Shown: positions 11,861-25,936 of the stretch, in pieces
Layout: each line of letters starts with the position of its first letter
Numbering within the stretch: the stretch's first letter is position 1
NCBI GenBank assembly: GCA_910589415.1
Contig: OU342636.1
Span: forward strand, 44,779,735 to 44,843,734
Length of the DNA stretch: 64,000 nt
Direction of reading: 5' to 3'
Origin: Malachius bipustulatus
Lineage: Eukaryota; Arthropoda; Insecta; Coleoptera; Melyridae
Program-made: the position numbers and the translations under genes
The notes under the pieces: model-generated
The model's input: only the letters and a program-made list of their open reading frames with translations
What the model was told of the DNA's origin: nothing
The model's database searches: none

Positions 11861-14800
11861 CGACTAGATGTGAGCCACAATAGACCTTCGGTCGCAGTGA
11901 GGCAATGGTCCACTCACGATAAATCTAATCTAATCTAAATTAGTGCAGTCATGTCCCAGATGCAAGAAAAAGAGGAGAGTGGTCCCAGAAAGAAATTACT
12001 AACGGAACAACAATTGCTGGTCATCATAAAAGCATCTTCGAAGTGATGATTGAGCATGAAGGCAGTGTAACAATACCAAGTAGCAAGATGGTTGGAAAAA
12101 CTGCAGCAGTACTAAAGACATCACCATAACAACATTTGTCTAAAAGGCCACTGCAAGTACAGTAGGAAGATCAAAAAGAACACTACTGAGACTTCGGCAT
12201 CCGTCAAATAAAATGTTTTGGAAACTCTACTAGCTGATCAACTAAGAAACCCCGACATTGGGCGACTTCTAGAGCAAAGCTAACTAAACGTCTGGGGCAA
12301 GACGAACATTAATTCGGGAAAATGTTGATGGAAGACAACCACATCCCAATTGGTGCCCTGGAAGAAGATACCCTGGCCCGTAAATGCATTCTAGATGCAA
12401 GATGTATCCGGATCTTCCAAAAAAGCTACCGTGCGTTAGGAAGACAAAAGTTGCTGCTCCACATTGTCCACATCCACACATTGTAGAAAGGTTCAAGAAA
12501 GCCTTGGAAGAATTACACCTCTCAAATGTTGAAGAAATTGGGACGGACATGTTTCCCTTATGTTATTTCTGGTAGTGAGATTAGATTTCTTTGGTTCTGT
12601 GGTTCATTTTGTGAACATGCCCAGCTAAGAAACGATAGAAATCGGTGACTACGCAGATATGCTGAGTGAAATTATACTGATGTTATATTATAAATGATCT
12701 AGAAGCGAGTGACAGAATGAAAACAAGGTACGAATTTCAGACAAATGGATCTGAATTTAAAGAATTAGACCTGTAATATAACCCAAGGCCGAAGAAGGAC
12801 TTGTCACCATACTTAACACTACCACCTTGGGGGGGACCTTGCACAATAAGCTTCGCAGCCCCAGAAACAAGAATGTAATAGCACCTAGATGGGCAGCGGG
12901 TATGTCCTTGGGATTTTCTCTAAAATTCTGATCTATAAAGGATGATCCCGAATTGACGGACACTGAATTTTCATTATTATCAGCTTTTAGACAGTGTACA
13001 CTGTGCGCAGATTGTCACAGGTGTATTATTTTATCAATTTTCAAAATTATTATTTTATTAAACAATCTTTGCTCAGGCGCCGAATGTTCCCTTTGTTTCC
13101 CATAACATTTTCTACAGGAAATGTGTAATATTATTGAATATCGCACTCGCACTTTTCATTAGCTAGGTACATACAAGCAAGCAGTTGAGTTCCAGCAAAA
13201 GTCATGTTAAAATAATAAGAATAATTTTTTAACGAAAGGCGAATTAAAACATGAACTTGTACATTTTAATAAAACTCAGTTCCGCATATCTGATCTGAAC
13301 CAGACACACACAACTGTACAATTATTAATTAACCAACCAACTATAACTATAAGAAAGTGAGTTTAAAAAATATGCATCAGAGATCTTTTTAATATTAAGT
13401 TTGTGCCACCACAAATGGCAGCAAAAAAAAACAAGCAAATCAGACCTTTGTTTTGACATATAGTACCTGACAAGTGACATGTTTTGTACATATGTATCTC
13501 AAGATTGTAGGGAGGGAGTAATAGTAATAAAACTTAAAACATCTGCTCTTTTAATTATAATAATTAAAATAGGTTATATAGTGTAATCAAATTTAGGGAT
13601 TTTCATTTTAAAATTTAGGGATTTTCAGGTATTTTCAACTTAAATTTCAGAGATGTAACTTGGATTTCAGAAAAATTAGACACAACTGAGATAATCCAAA
13701 GCTGCAATATACTTTCTTCATGTTAGCCTTAGAGAGATAGCCTTTTTTAACCAAGGTCAAGACGAGTTCTTTTAAATGCGCTCAAAGGAACATAATAAAT
13801 TATTAACGATGCTCAATACGAGAGAAACGTTAGTCTTGAATGTTCGGTTCAAGCACTCGCCCGAGCTGGAGTTGAGGTGACTTCACCACTGTGGGATTAT
13901 GTCGAAATGCCTCAAAGATCGTATCTCTTGTCGACAAAGCGGAGGTTCCTAGAGTCAAGACGATCAAACCAATGTGGCTTAATTGGTGAATCATGGGAGA
14001 TGGTAAGTTTCAATGTTTCCTCTACACATGCTGCTCCTAAATACAATGTACATAGGGAAGGAGGTAATAATTATTTGACTTATTTCATGATGACAAATTC
14101 TTATAAACATAGGCGCACAGTACCGATCTATAGGGTGTTGAAATTTCAAGGTATTTTTTAGTTTTTAGTGATATTTAGCTCAAGTCTGGAACACAGTTCA
14201 CACTGTAGGACTTACATCATTGGGCATGTCAAATGGTTGTGAGAATCTACAGGGAGATTTTTTCAGGGATCATATTCCAATTTCTCCCCTAAAATTTTAT
14301 ACGGCGCGACGTTGGTGCATTCTAAAATACAATATAAGTTTTCTTAAGAATCTATTATATTCCTCGTAGTTTTCTTGTTGTATCATTGAGAGAAAAAAAA
14401 AGAAGGAACAATTTTCTGTAATTTCTTAAATGAAAATAAAATTTTTAAATGGTAAAGCAGTTTCTGGTTTTATTTGGATAAGCTCTCGTTTCCATTAATT
14501 TTGATGGTTTAGTTGGCACTAACAGTTAAAAATTAAAGCTGGGAAGACCCTGTTTTGACTAACTGCAGACTGCAGGAGCTATAAAGACTAAAAAAATCTT
14601 CAATATCGGCACCTCAATTTCAGTACATCAGATCGGTAATGCAGTGTCCATGATATTTAGGAACGAACGCTCTGTCTGAATGAAATGAAATAAGTTGGGT
14701 GAAGAGGGGGCAGGAAGTTACCTAAGTTGTGAGGGAGAAAAAAGTAACTTAACTTATTTCAAATGACTTCAATAAATTAGAAAAAAAAATTGCTAATTCA

Positions 14801-14959
14801 AGTGTGAAAATATCTGAAATTTAAGTTGAAAAGCTAAGCAAAATTAATTTAAAAACATAGTTAGCAAAACAATGGTATTACAGTGAAGATAAGCATAGCA
14901 CAATGCTTTTGATGCAGCACGAACTCTTAATGTTCACAGAGCTATTATAGATCACTGCA

Positions 14960-16655
14960 GCTTATATGGGGTAGAACAAAAGTATAGAAATGATCAAATA
15001 AATCCTTAAACTTTGAGTTTTGAAAAAAAAATGCAAAAAAACAGGTCAATTTTTTAATTCAACTTATTTTCCATTGACATAACATTTTTTATACAGAATG
15101 TTCCTTGGCTCAGTGATGACGACATTGTCAATTTTTTAAATGGCACACTCTGTATGTTATTGTATTTTCAGATTGTCTGAGAAAATTCATTAAGAGTGGT
15201 TCTTACAGTCGTAGTTTAAACCGAGTAGTTTACAAGTTCTAAACAAGTGAAAATGAAAATTGCAACTTTTCATTTTTGAAAGCAGTGTACATCGGAAAAG
15301 GAAAGCAGTGTACAACAGGGCCGTCCTAACTATTGGACTAATAGGGCTATAGCCCGGGTGTGCAAATTATTTTAATTCAAAGCCTTTTTATGACAATATC
15401 TAAAAACTACGTAAATATTATTGATTGAAGATAACTTTCGATATTCCCAAACTAATTCGAATTTGTTTTTGATGTCAGCAGCCCTATTCTTTTTTTCTCT
15501 TCTTTGTTGGATCTCAATTCATTGGAACTCAAAAAAGTTTCAACAAATAATTATCATATCAGCATAGTTTCCAATAAATTGCATTACCTTTCCATGACAT
15601 CCCTCCCATCTCAGTACCTATGCACAGTTCCCCGAGAAACTCTGTAGGAGTGGGGAAGAAAATAAATTAATTAAAATATTCTACAGGGTGATACGCGAAG
15701 GGGTGCAAAATCACTCCGCAGTTATACTCCACTGCGTATACCCCCGTTTTTACATATAATAATAATTTCTTGTAAGTTTTGATGGGGTAATTTTGAACTT
15801 GATGTCTCATCTCGAGACGGTTTTCAATTTTTCGATAACTCCTGTATTTTCAGGAGGGGTCAAAGGAACGGAGCTCTTCTAACCAAGGAAAATCTAAATG
15901 TGAGAAATACAATAAGCCCGCTGGCTTCAGTGTTTGGGACCACATAAACCATATCTCACATTTAGTTAAAATACCAATACCAATACCAATTTTCAGGAGG
16001 GTGATATCAAAAAATCAACTGTTTGCTCTTGAAGTGCATAACTTTTTTCCTCACCAACTGATTTTCGAAATTTAAGCCTCCTATCGAAGCTAAAAAAAAT
16101 GCAAGAAAATCCGGGGACAAAAATTGATTCAGGACAAACATTAAAATAAAAGATTGCGTCTGTTTCTTGAGATTATCTGTGACTATAAACTTTTTATAGT
16201 ATAGGCATATAGCGTAATGCTTTTATTTTTAAATTCTACAATACAGTAACTGGTAAGGCAATCTTGACTTCAAAACCAATAAGGGAGACAAGAAAACCCA
16301 ATTTCCACAAAAAATATCAAGATTTACAAACCCAACTCACGTGCGTCCCTAAAAGATTCCATGAATATTTCAAAAACCTCTCTCACGGAAATGAAAAGGA
16401 TGATAACTAGAGAATGATTACTATTATAGTGCCATTATTTGTCGTTGAGAGTTTTTTGTTTTAGTTTACCGTTCAAGAGGGTGTTTCATATGTTAAGAGT
16501 TGACAATGTCGTAAGGTCGTCATTACTGAGCCAAGGACACACTGCATAAAAAAATGTTAGGTAGATGTTAAACGTTGACCGGTTTTTGCATTTTTTCAAA
16601 ACTCAAAATTTAAATATTTATTGGATCATTTTCTTCCATAATGTATAGAGATATT
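14960..16655. repeat. inverted pair of a dispersed repeat
   Basis: 14960-15140 and 16487-16655 are reverse complements. They share TTTGAGTTTTGAAAAAA, CCTTGGCTCAGT-ATGACGAC, and GACATTGTCAA or its complement. About 1.35 kb separates the arms. The interior holds ACAGGGTGATACGCGAAGGGG near 15690, a motif typical of insect fold-back ends. No coding content was recognised. Confidence 0.65.
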
Positions 16656-17641
16656 ATGGGTAGAAAAGATTTACCTAATAAAAATTCAAATAGAGTAAAA
16701 TAGAATCTCTTAAAAAGAGAGCCAATGAGAGGAAAGTTTCAATGTCGTATAAAATGTCAGATTTTTACTGTTAATTAAAAATTAATTAAAACCACCGCTC
16801 GTCAATTGATATTACATGCGACCGACTACCATTTGACCGTAACAATATTCGTTAGAAATAATACTGAAATAATTATTCGAATTACCTATTAGACAGAGAG
16901 CTGGCTGCATAAAAAAGCTTGTCATCGATACATGACTGATTCCTGCTGCAAAAGGATTCTTTTGGGTAGCAAAGTTGAAATCGTGCTGTCTGCCAGTGCG
17001 GCTCTGTGGCTAAAAGTGGCTTCAATGGCGAACGTTCAAAAAGGTAAAATTTTGATTAACATAATTCACATCGGCATAATCGTACTTAAGTTGAAAAAGT
17101 TGACTATTTTATGGTTCGCTGAAAGCACTCGAGCAATAGCGTGTTTCAACTTGCCTACCCAAAAGGATTCTTTTACAGTAGGAATCAGCCTTGTATCGTT
17201 GACAAGCTTTTTTATGTAGCCAGCTCTTACATTATAAAACAAACGATCGATTATTGACTTGACAGTAGTAAAGTGAAAGAAGCACTTTTTCTTCATAGTT
17301 TAAAAAAATATAATTCTTGATAAAATTACTCTTATTAATAATAATAATAATAATAATAATAACAATGATAAATACCCGTCGTAGAGTTTCCCAAGCTTCT
17401 GATCACTTTTCTTACTTGTTTGTCTTACAGGGGTGCAAGAACCAGTAGTGTAGGTACCTACAAGACAAGCCTAGACCTGTCATCATTTACCATCCTTTTC
17501 CCTCGACATTACACCAGTCATTGATTAGAGAAAAGAGAAAAGGAAAGGAAAACTCAACAAGGCAAGCGGCAATGCCGATATAAGTCTATGTACAAAAAAT
17601 TGACACTACGCGTCGACGAGCATAGCCAAGTAAAGGGCCTG

Positions 17642-20600
17642 TCAGTTGATGGTGCTAAGTCGCTGGGACCGGGACCAGGGCTGTTCGCGGGCACTAGCGA
17701 ACGCCAAATAGAAAAGATTCGTGCCCATGTTGATGCCGGCCGCCAGGTAGAAAACCATGTTCCATTGTCCCAACGTTTCCTAAAGAATTAACCTTTTAGG
17801 ATGAAATGACTAAATTAAGGCCCGGCAATACTGACCCGTCCTTCTATGAGCAGTCCGATAAAGTAAGGCGCCAGGAATCCGCAAGTGTTGGCGGCGGCGT
17901 TGGTGATGCCGTACATGGTGCCCGCATACCGGGGGCTCAGAGCTATATGGTTGGTCTGATTACCGGCATAGACGGCCCCCGCAAAAGCCCCCGGTATAAT
18001 GAGGAGCAGCTGCACGGCCAACCGGTCGCAGCCCATGTAGGCCACACCTAAAAGGCCCAGCGACGGAACTATCGAACCTAAAATAGAGCAACAAAACAAT
18101 TAGGGCATAAATTTAAATAAATAAATAAATAAATAAACAGCAATTAATTATTACTTATAGAATTGAAGAGTTTATAAGAAGTGGACAGGGATAAATAACC
18201 CTTGGAGAGAAGCCAATCGGCCAGAATACTGGTCGCTATCCCGAACCACCAGCTGGTCAGGTACGGTATGGCGGAAAGTAGCGCATTCTGGAAATAAAAT
18301 TGGATTAAACAAAACATTACAATAATTGAAAATCTGTAAATGCTACCTGCTGTATATCAAAGTGCAATATCTGGCTCATATATGTGGGCAACTCGGTCAG
18401 TTGGGTGTAGAATGCCCATGACTGGCCACACATGGTCACCAGGATGGCCCACAGCGGAAGGCACTTGGCCATGCTAAGCCAGGGTGTCGGGGCCTTGTCG
18501 TCGTCTTCGTCCTTGAACATTCAAATAGTTAAATAAAATCATTTGAGCTTGAGCGTGACTATTAGGTCAGGTCATGAATGGGAACTTGAAACGACCCCAC
18601 GAACCTGAGGTCCGATGCTGGCGAGAATAAACGTCCTCTCTTGCGGATCTATCCTTGGATGGGATGAGGGAGTGTCGTAAATGAAAAACATCCAAAAGAA
18701 AAACCAAACGATCCCCAGAACCCCAAACAGGTAGAAGGATAAGGGCCAGCCATTGTCGAATTGTAAGGAACACAACCAGCCTGACAGGGGAAGGGAGATT
18801 ATTGTGCCCAGATTTGTACCTGCAATAAACAAAACTGTTATATTTGAGATTTAAGTCGGGAAAAAACATAATCGATTTGCAGTTGGCACAGCCAATTATT
18901 GTTGGCTTGGACTTGGATGATTTGTGTTGTCAATTAAACAAACCTTACTACATGATTTTCTTTAGACTCTGTTCTTTTTATTGAGGTACCCTAATTAGGT
19001 TGGGCCTAACCTGCTAATACTAACAGGTTGAAATTTTTCATTATCTTATCTTCGTTCCTCGTTCTCGTCACCATTCTTTGTTACTCAATTTCCCGCTTTT
19101 TTTTGTAGGGGGAAAAAATTCATTTACGCTGACAATGAAAGTTTAACTCATCAATCTCAAGATCTCAGAGAGGTTGCCCTGGTCACAAGGTTCTGCAGGT
19201 AATTGCCATCTTACCACAGTTGAATGCTATTGAGATTATATGCTCGAACTGTAAAAGTTATTACGCCAAATATATGTAAAGACAGGCAGTTGCAGGAGTT
19301 CTGGTGATGAAAAAGTTACACAGATATGGACTCGGACATTGCAGTAGTGCACTCGAGAAATTTGAAAATTTACATTTTTCATTAACCGTTCACTGCATGT
19401 GGAATTGGGTGAGATTGATTTTTTATTAAAATTTCATATTTTTACTTCCACTTACCGCTCCCAAAAAAATTTATTGGTTTGCCCACTGGAAAATCAATGA
19501 TAATAATAATTATTGTCGGTAATTTCCTTTCTAAATCTTATCACGTGATCCTTCTACAGGGGCTTTAAAAAACTTCATTTTATTCATATAGCCTGCAAGG
19601 CTTAGTTAATTCTCCTTGATAGTTTGCCGAAGGTAGTTCACAGCTCAGCATTTTAAAAGCTACCAATATAATTCAACGCTTATTAGTGAGAGATTATTAT
19701 TTTGATATTACTTTGATGTTTACCATTAAAAATAAAGACTATAAAGCCAATTGCTTGAATGATTCAATCAATTCTATTAGCCGCTATTCAAATCAACTAA
19801 TCTAAACTGATAAAACTATTATCTGCAAAAAAATTATAATACTCTGAAAAACTTTTCACATAAACATAACCCGGTCTATCTTGTTCTTTCTTCTCCGGAA
19901 ACAATTAATTAAATAATATTAAATAAATCATTACACATACCAGCATAAACATAAGCAGCAAACTTGGCCCTTTCCAAGGGTGGGATCCACCTGGCCAACA
20001 TAGCGTGCATGGACGGAAAAGTGACCCCCTGAAACGACCACCAGGTTTACCGTTTAACTCACATGAAATTACAATCCTGGACAAACTCACCTCTCCCATG
20101 CCTTCCAGCACCCGAACTATTATGAACAGTGTGAAGTTTAATCGAGCGGCTACGGGGCTCAATAGGGTAAACAGGGCGGTCATTAGGACTCCTATACCGT
20201 ACACCCGTTTACCACCGAAAGTCTCGGCTAGGCGCCCGCCTGGGATCTGCGTTAACACGTACCCGTAGAAGAAAGACCCCAAGACTATTCCTTGCGTCTT
20301 TTCGTCCCATGCAAATTCTCCGTTTGTCTGTAAGAGCAAGAGACATTATTTGGAATGTTTCAACTAAATAAGAACATTTAATTAATATTGCTACACATAA
20401 TCAATTATTATTATAGTATGGCCATTTATTGCCAATCTAACAATCGGTCGAAGTTATTATGCTCTACCCCTAGTGAAGATATAAAAGAATAGTCAGATTG
20501 TAAAGAAAATATTAAGAAGAAGAAAGTATGATAGCTTGTAAAAACTTTTAAAAAGAGAATCCCCAAGCCAATATATCCGTAAGATTTTCACTGTTTTTCC

Positions 20601-23600
20601 ATCCAGTTTTATCTTGCAAGCGAGTATTTTTGTCTTGTCACTATTCAACATTAATTTATTTGCAATAAACCACGGTTAAACCGTACCAACATGCAGTAAA
20701 CCGTGCCACCTAGAGAGATTCTTTACTATAAGTACTACTGTAGTGTGCGGCTTTCAATTAGCCAATTAAAAAATTTAAAAGTAATATTTTTGCCCGTTTA
20801 TAGAGGAAACATAGAGGAAAAACCATCTTCACAGTTTCTATTTAGAGGGCTCTAACTCCTAAGCAAAGTCGCTTGGACCATATGTTTGAGAACTTGGATC
20901 ATAAAATGAGAAAACTTTAATTATTTTTAAATTTACTATCCGCCTGCTGTTAGTTTTGAGCACATAATTACGGGTCAGCCTGTATAATTTGCCAAGTTAA
21001 AGGAAAGCGGTGTCACAAAGAAGAGGGGGTGATCTTTTTATGTTAAAATTCTCTTCATTCATATTTCAATCTAAATTTCATCAGAAAAAAAACAAGAGAT
21101 TGAAATTACATCACAGAAATTGCAAAAACTTTCAGAATTTCAACCAAATATGACGTAATGCCTACACAGTTTTTCTAAATTCTTGGTAATATTTTGCTAT
21201 TTAAAAAATATTCGCTTTACTATACTTTTTTTAATACTTTAATGGTATTTTTAACTATCTACACAAAAACGAGGTTGTTCCTTAATTTTTGCACTTATTT
21301 TTGCACACAGGAAATAGAACTTTGGTACAAAAACTAAAAAATTCAATAGCAGGAATTTTGCTACTTTTTTACATAAAACTTATGTGTCAAATTTCAAAGA
21401 CGACGTTCCCTGTCAACTACAAAATTTTATATGGCAAAGAGGGTAACGTGTGTTATTAATTTTGAAAGTCTGTGTGTCAGTGTCATTTATAATCCACCCC
21501 CTTTTAAATTCTGAGCCAAATGAGGTAGGTACAACAACTGTGGTACGAAAATTAATTTCAGTAACATGAATTTTAATTTACTACTTTTTGAATTGTCAAA
21601 AATGTCAAAGATGATGTTGCAGTCCCTGGCAACTTCAAAATGTTGATGGACATGGGAGGGGGGGGGGGGGCGGTCCTGTATGAGAGACCCTATTTGAAAG
21701 GTATTTTATTTATCCACACAAAAATTAGGGTCGTTTTTACTGTTGACACTCTGTGAAAAAAAAAACCGGAGAAACAACAATCAGTGCAGAAAATTCAAAT
21801 GGAGATTCCTTGCTGAATTTTAAGGGAATAAATAAAAATAAAATTTCTTAAAGCCTTCCCTAAGAAGTTACATCCCTTTAAGGTAGGGTAAAAAATTCAC
21901 ATTTATCGACTTTTTTCTGAAATGATTTGAAATAAAAAGGGGCGGCTATAGATATTCGAACAATACTACCAGCAGGAAGCCTCCATAATTACATAATTTT
22001 ATCCACCCTTGTTCTCTGCAAGGGTGTGAATCATACCACCCCTAAAAGCGCCTAAAAGTTTTTTCCAGAACTTTTTTCCTAATAATTTTTTTTGATTTAA
22101 ATTCACTCTTTGGAGGGCCAGTTCAATTGGAAAACAATTAGTCTCTTAAAAATTTCACGTTTTTTTTTTTAATACATTCCCAGTTTGTAAGCCAACTTCA
22201 ACAGATTCTAGACCATGTAGGGGAGATTTGATACATACTTGTTGCTACACAGGACGCACCATGTATCTCTTTATTGACATCTTGGAAATGGTAATAATGT
22301 GAAATAGGGCATCAAAGATTCAAAAGCTCCGTAGTTGCAAGTTTTGATGATTGCCCGTACCGTGAAGTTTAATTATTGCAAAAAAATCAGCGGTTCTCAA
22401 AATATTTAGAAAAAACTGAAAATCTGACAAAATTAAAAATCTTTATAACTTTCTTATTTATAGGAATTTTGGATATTTGAAAATCTTGTAAAATTAAATG
22501 CAAGGTGCACTGGAACAGTTGTCACTTTTTGCACCAAAATAAGATGGCTTCAGCAAGGTGGTGCTCCTGCTCATAACTGCCGCATTGTTAGATTCTATTG
22601 GATGAAGAATATGCGGAGTGGTCAGTTCAATGGCCAGCAAGATTAACAGATCTCCCCCTTCTGGATTTTTTCCCATGAGGATATTGAAAAGACAGGATCT
22701 ATAACAGGACCTATGAAAATGTTGAGGAACTGGAATTGGTATTTCATAAGAAATTGACCACTAATAGTGTCTTTTACCGCTGCCAAAAGTACCTGCAAAA
22801 TAAGGGTAGACAATTATTTGATTACTTTATTTTTGTTGCCTTGTTATTATTATATAAATGTTTATTTTCTTTTATTGTCTTGATTATTACCTCATTTTGT
22901 ATTGTCCAATCAAAAAAAAAACTGTTTTCGAGGTTGTTTTCTGAAGTAAAATGGTAATTATGTTGTTACATTATCGAATTCCTTGATTTTTTATCTTTCT
23001 ATCTATGTAAAAAAATCTGTCATTATTTACATTTATCCGGGTACCGTACAGTTGTTTTACTATGGCACCTATACAGGGGTGGAGGACGTACCTATAGTAA
23101 CACCAGGAAGGTGCTTTGCAAATTCATGGTTAGCCAAAAAGCACTAGAAGTGTTGGCCTAGCGGATGCGACCAGCATAATACAGGACAGGATCTGCGCGG
23201 GATTAACATAGGATTAGCACCGTCATACCATATCCAGACTATTATAGGGACTATGATGTCACGCTTTTTGGAATGGAAATATCAAAATAATAATCGTGCT
23301 ACTGTTAATCTCGAAGATATTCCTTGCCCTGAATCCGTAGTAGAAGTGTCTATTTCACTTCTCGGTCCCGAACAAATTGATGAAACTTAGGATAGGTGGA
23401 TGTAAATATTTACCACAAGAAAGTTATAGACATTCTTAGTTTTGACAGATTTCAAGTCTTTCTAAAACTTTTGAGAACTTTTGATTTTTTGATACCTTAT
23501 TCCGCATAGTACTGTTTCCAAGATTGCACTTGCAATTATTGCACATGGTGCACCCTGTATAATAATTTATAATGTTGTCATTTGTCAGATATTTTCAAGA

Positions 23601-24000
23601 ATTACCGTTGATGAGCTTGAATTGCTTGGATTGACATCAGGACAATGGTCGTAAGGTGTGACATTAGTTGTGGGTTGTGGGAAAGCAGTGCTATTCACCA
23701 TAGCAACGATAGCTACAGAAAGGTTGACTCTCATAGCGTATACATTTGCGAATCCTAGAAATCCCAATATCCCTAGCATATGTCTTGCTTTTAGGCAATC
23801 TTTGGTGTCGGCCACTGAAAGACAAAGAAACCCATAATTAGATTATTATAATCAATATTATTACGAGTACATGCATGGGTAGTTTTGATCCTATAGGTAC
23901 CTTCGGGAGCTAAAATTCTGGTGGTTTCATCTTCGTCTTCTTCTTCGATATCGCTATCGGAATCACCATTGTTGATGTTCTCATCTTCTGGAGCGAACAT
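17642..24000 (-). CDS. SLC17-family anion transporter, sialin-like, nine exons
   Basis: Minus-strand coding exons are 24000-23901, 23814-23606, 20327-20091, 20028-19941, 18819-18605, 18511-18347, 18287-18155, 18077-17836 and 17779-17642. All junctions are GT-AG, phases match, and they sum to 1527 nt (508 aa). The order follows sialin (SLC17A5): an acidic cytosolic N terminus with a dileucine-like sorting signal (ETTRIL), TM1 with [15 protein letters not shown], and a luminal loop rich in N-glycosylation sequons. Next come [75 protein letters not shown] and [17 protein letters not shown], ending in STIN-stop. Family members are 12-TM MFS carriers that move sialic acid, acidic amino acids or phosphate with H+ or Na+; sialin is lysosomal or synaptic-vesicular. 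The sorting signal favours an endolysosomal location. The exact substrate cannot be read from the sequence. Confidence 0.9.
18820..19940 (-). other. intron 4 of the sialin-like gene
   Basis: This AT-rich intron runs between exon 4 (ends 19941) and exon 5 (starts 18819). I see no exon or classifiable repeat in it. Confidence 0.5.
20328..23605 (-). other. intron 2 of the sialin-like gene
   Basis: This 3.3-kb intron is the largest of the gene. It contains a G-rich homopolymer run near 21660 and fragments ending in CCTGTATAAT (about 20975-20990 and 23550) that resemble ends of insect repeats. No supported exon is present. The open frames at 22494-22676 and 22736-22957 look random. Confidence 0.5.
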
Positions 24001-24439
24001 TTTTGCAAATTAAAATAAAAGCTCAAGACCAGTGTGGACTTAATAATTACCGCTTGCTACTTAACAAAATAAACAAAGGAAACTTTAGAAATAATAATGA
24101 TCACTAATCGAATTGGATTAATTCAAAGTTCAGTTGATTTTTAAGTTTCCTATCAACTGATACGCCTTGTGCTGTAAAATTGTTACTTATTGCAATCATT
24201 CCCTCCTCTGTTAATTATTTTAATGTGCAATTATGGTAAACAAAATGAATGTTTTATTACAATTCAATTATTATTTTAATTCAATCTTCAGCAACTTTAA
24301 ATCCGAGCAACACTCGACACTACTGTTATGATGAATGATGAGTAATAGTGTTGATAAATGAAAATTTCATTGAAATGGAAATGAAATGATTTGACGATAG
24401 ATAATAATTATTATTTTTAGTGATAGATAATTATTATTG

Positions 24440-24720
24440 ATATGAATATGAATTGAATGAAGAACGAAAATGAAAATGAATGAAAACAAAAACACTAAAA
24501 CACCGTGACTGTTGTACTACCACAGTGACAATGACTGACTACTGACTGACACTGACTGTGAAAACTGTAATGTAACTACTGTAAATGTAAGTGATGTAAC
24601 TGAAACTGAACTACTGTACTGTTCTGTGACTTCTGTATCTGTAGTATGTTCTGTACTGTAAACTGTAACCTGTCCTGTACCTGTACCTGTCCTGTAACCA
24701 CGGCCTCCTCATTAATGATA
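24440..24720. repeat. cryptically simple sequence (GAAAAT, then CTGTAA/CTGAC units)
   Basis: The stretch begins with imperfect GAAAATGAA units and becomes a run of imperfect ACTGACTG, ACTGTAA and CTGTACCTGTCC units. It lies 440-720 bp upstream of the sialin-like start codon. It is best explained by slippage and has no coding content. Confidence 0.7.
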
Positions 24721-24824
24721 CAAAATAATAAACAAGGTATGTCGACGCGCAACTTGTGACGTCAGGATCACTACACTGACGTCACAGGCTACATGCAACT
24801 CGGCCGCCAGTAATACGGATAAGA

Positions 24825-24895
24825 AAAAGTAGCGTCATCTGTTGCCTTGATCGTTAACTACACACTACCGGAAATTAATCTAAAAAAGCTCACGG

Positions 24896-24930
<35 letters not shown>

Positions 24931-24985
24931 CAAATATCACGGACATAATAATATTATCTAGAGTTCTTGGTTTTGGGTAATAATA
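24825..24985 (+). repeat. dispersed repeat family shared with 32005-32175
   Basis: Both copies carry AGCG(T/C)CATCT, GATCG(T/C)TAACTACACA, an ACCGGA core and CACGGAT(A/G)TAATA, followed by repeated (C)ACGGACATAATAA-type units and a final ATCTA(G)AGTT-TTGGT. The copy here is expanded by an ATA microsatellite. It is unclassified. Confidence 0.55.
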
Positions 24986-25154
24986 ATAATAATAATAATT
25001 ATCATTTTCGTGTAAGTATTTATGTAGTAATGAATACATGTCAATAATTCATTATTTCTGAATTCTGATTACATCTATAAATTCAGATTTAAGATAATCA
25101 CGCTTCACGTTAAATAAAACGGTATATTAAATTGTGAATTATTTTGTAGATGAC

Positions 25155-25402
25155 AAGCCAACGACAGATTGACGTTTCGTTGAATTAAATTGACATTTTA
25201 AATCAACGTTAGTTAAACATCCAGCCGCTTGGGCGATAGTAACTTCCGGTGCCAATTTTCAGTGGAAGCTGTATTATTATCACAGAATAATAAAACACAA
25301 GCAGAGAAGGCAAACTTCTATAAAAAAAAACGAGTTGGCGCATAGAGATCCGACATGTTTAGGGAGGAACTCAGCGGCGGAGTGCAACGGAGTCAGCTAC
25401 TC
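25155..25402 (+). repeat. composite of two dispersed repeat modules
   Basis: 25155-25280 matches 33762-33885 (shared CCGCTTGGGCGA, AGTAACTTCCGGTG, CAATTTTCAGTGGAAGCTG). 25281-25402 matches 51977-52062 and 57059-57190 (shared GCGCATAGAGATCCG-CATG and TTTAGGGAGGAACTCAGCGG). All copies are in the same orientation. They are non-coding and unclassified. Confidence 0.75.
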
Positions 25403-25936
25403 ATAATAGATGTTATTAATATTAGTCAAAACATCTATTTAGTATATACTAGGTGGAAGAAATATTTGAACGCCCGGAGGCCATGTACCTACCGGCACAA
25501 AGAGGATTAAAGCATAACATCGTAAAGACATTATTGCAAGCAATAGCTATACGACCTTTTTCTGCAGGGTAGTATTCCAACAATATTCATTTTATCTTGA
25601 GGAAAAAAATGTGCGTTTCATGAATGCGTCCATTGGGTATTCAATTTGTTCAGTCGTTTGAGAGAAAAGTAGGAAAAATTTTGAACAATGAATTTTCATT
25701 AAACAAAAATAATAATTGTTATGACTATGTGAAAAGCAAAACCTCCTTGAAAAATTACAAAAACATTGACATTTTTTTCTAATTTTAAAATAAATAGTTA
25801 ATAAAATAATTAGGGGAGCCGATTACAGCAACTGATATTTTATGGGAATCCCCTATATTCGGAAAATAAAATGACACTTTATAGGTAAGTGTATAATAAT
25901 TATACCTACCTGTAATAATAGATATATAAGGTGTCT

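Larger units (their letters stand above)
7516..17641. other. gene-poor, repeat-rich 10-kb interval
   Basis: No cellular gene is supported here. The interval holds the fold-back at 7997-8854, a decayed non-LTR retrotransposon 3' end (about 11300-11860), the inverted repeat pair at 14960-16655, and an (ATA)n microsatellite at about 17333-17363. ACAGGGCCGTCCTAAC at about 15315 looks like a hAT-type transposon end, but no partner was found. The open frames at 9665-9874, 12284-12963, 13877-14161 and 16932-17296 lack domains, conserved composition or splice context. Confidence 0.5.
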
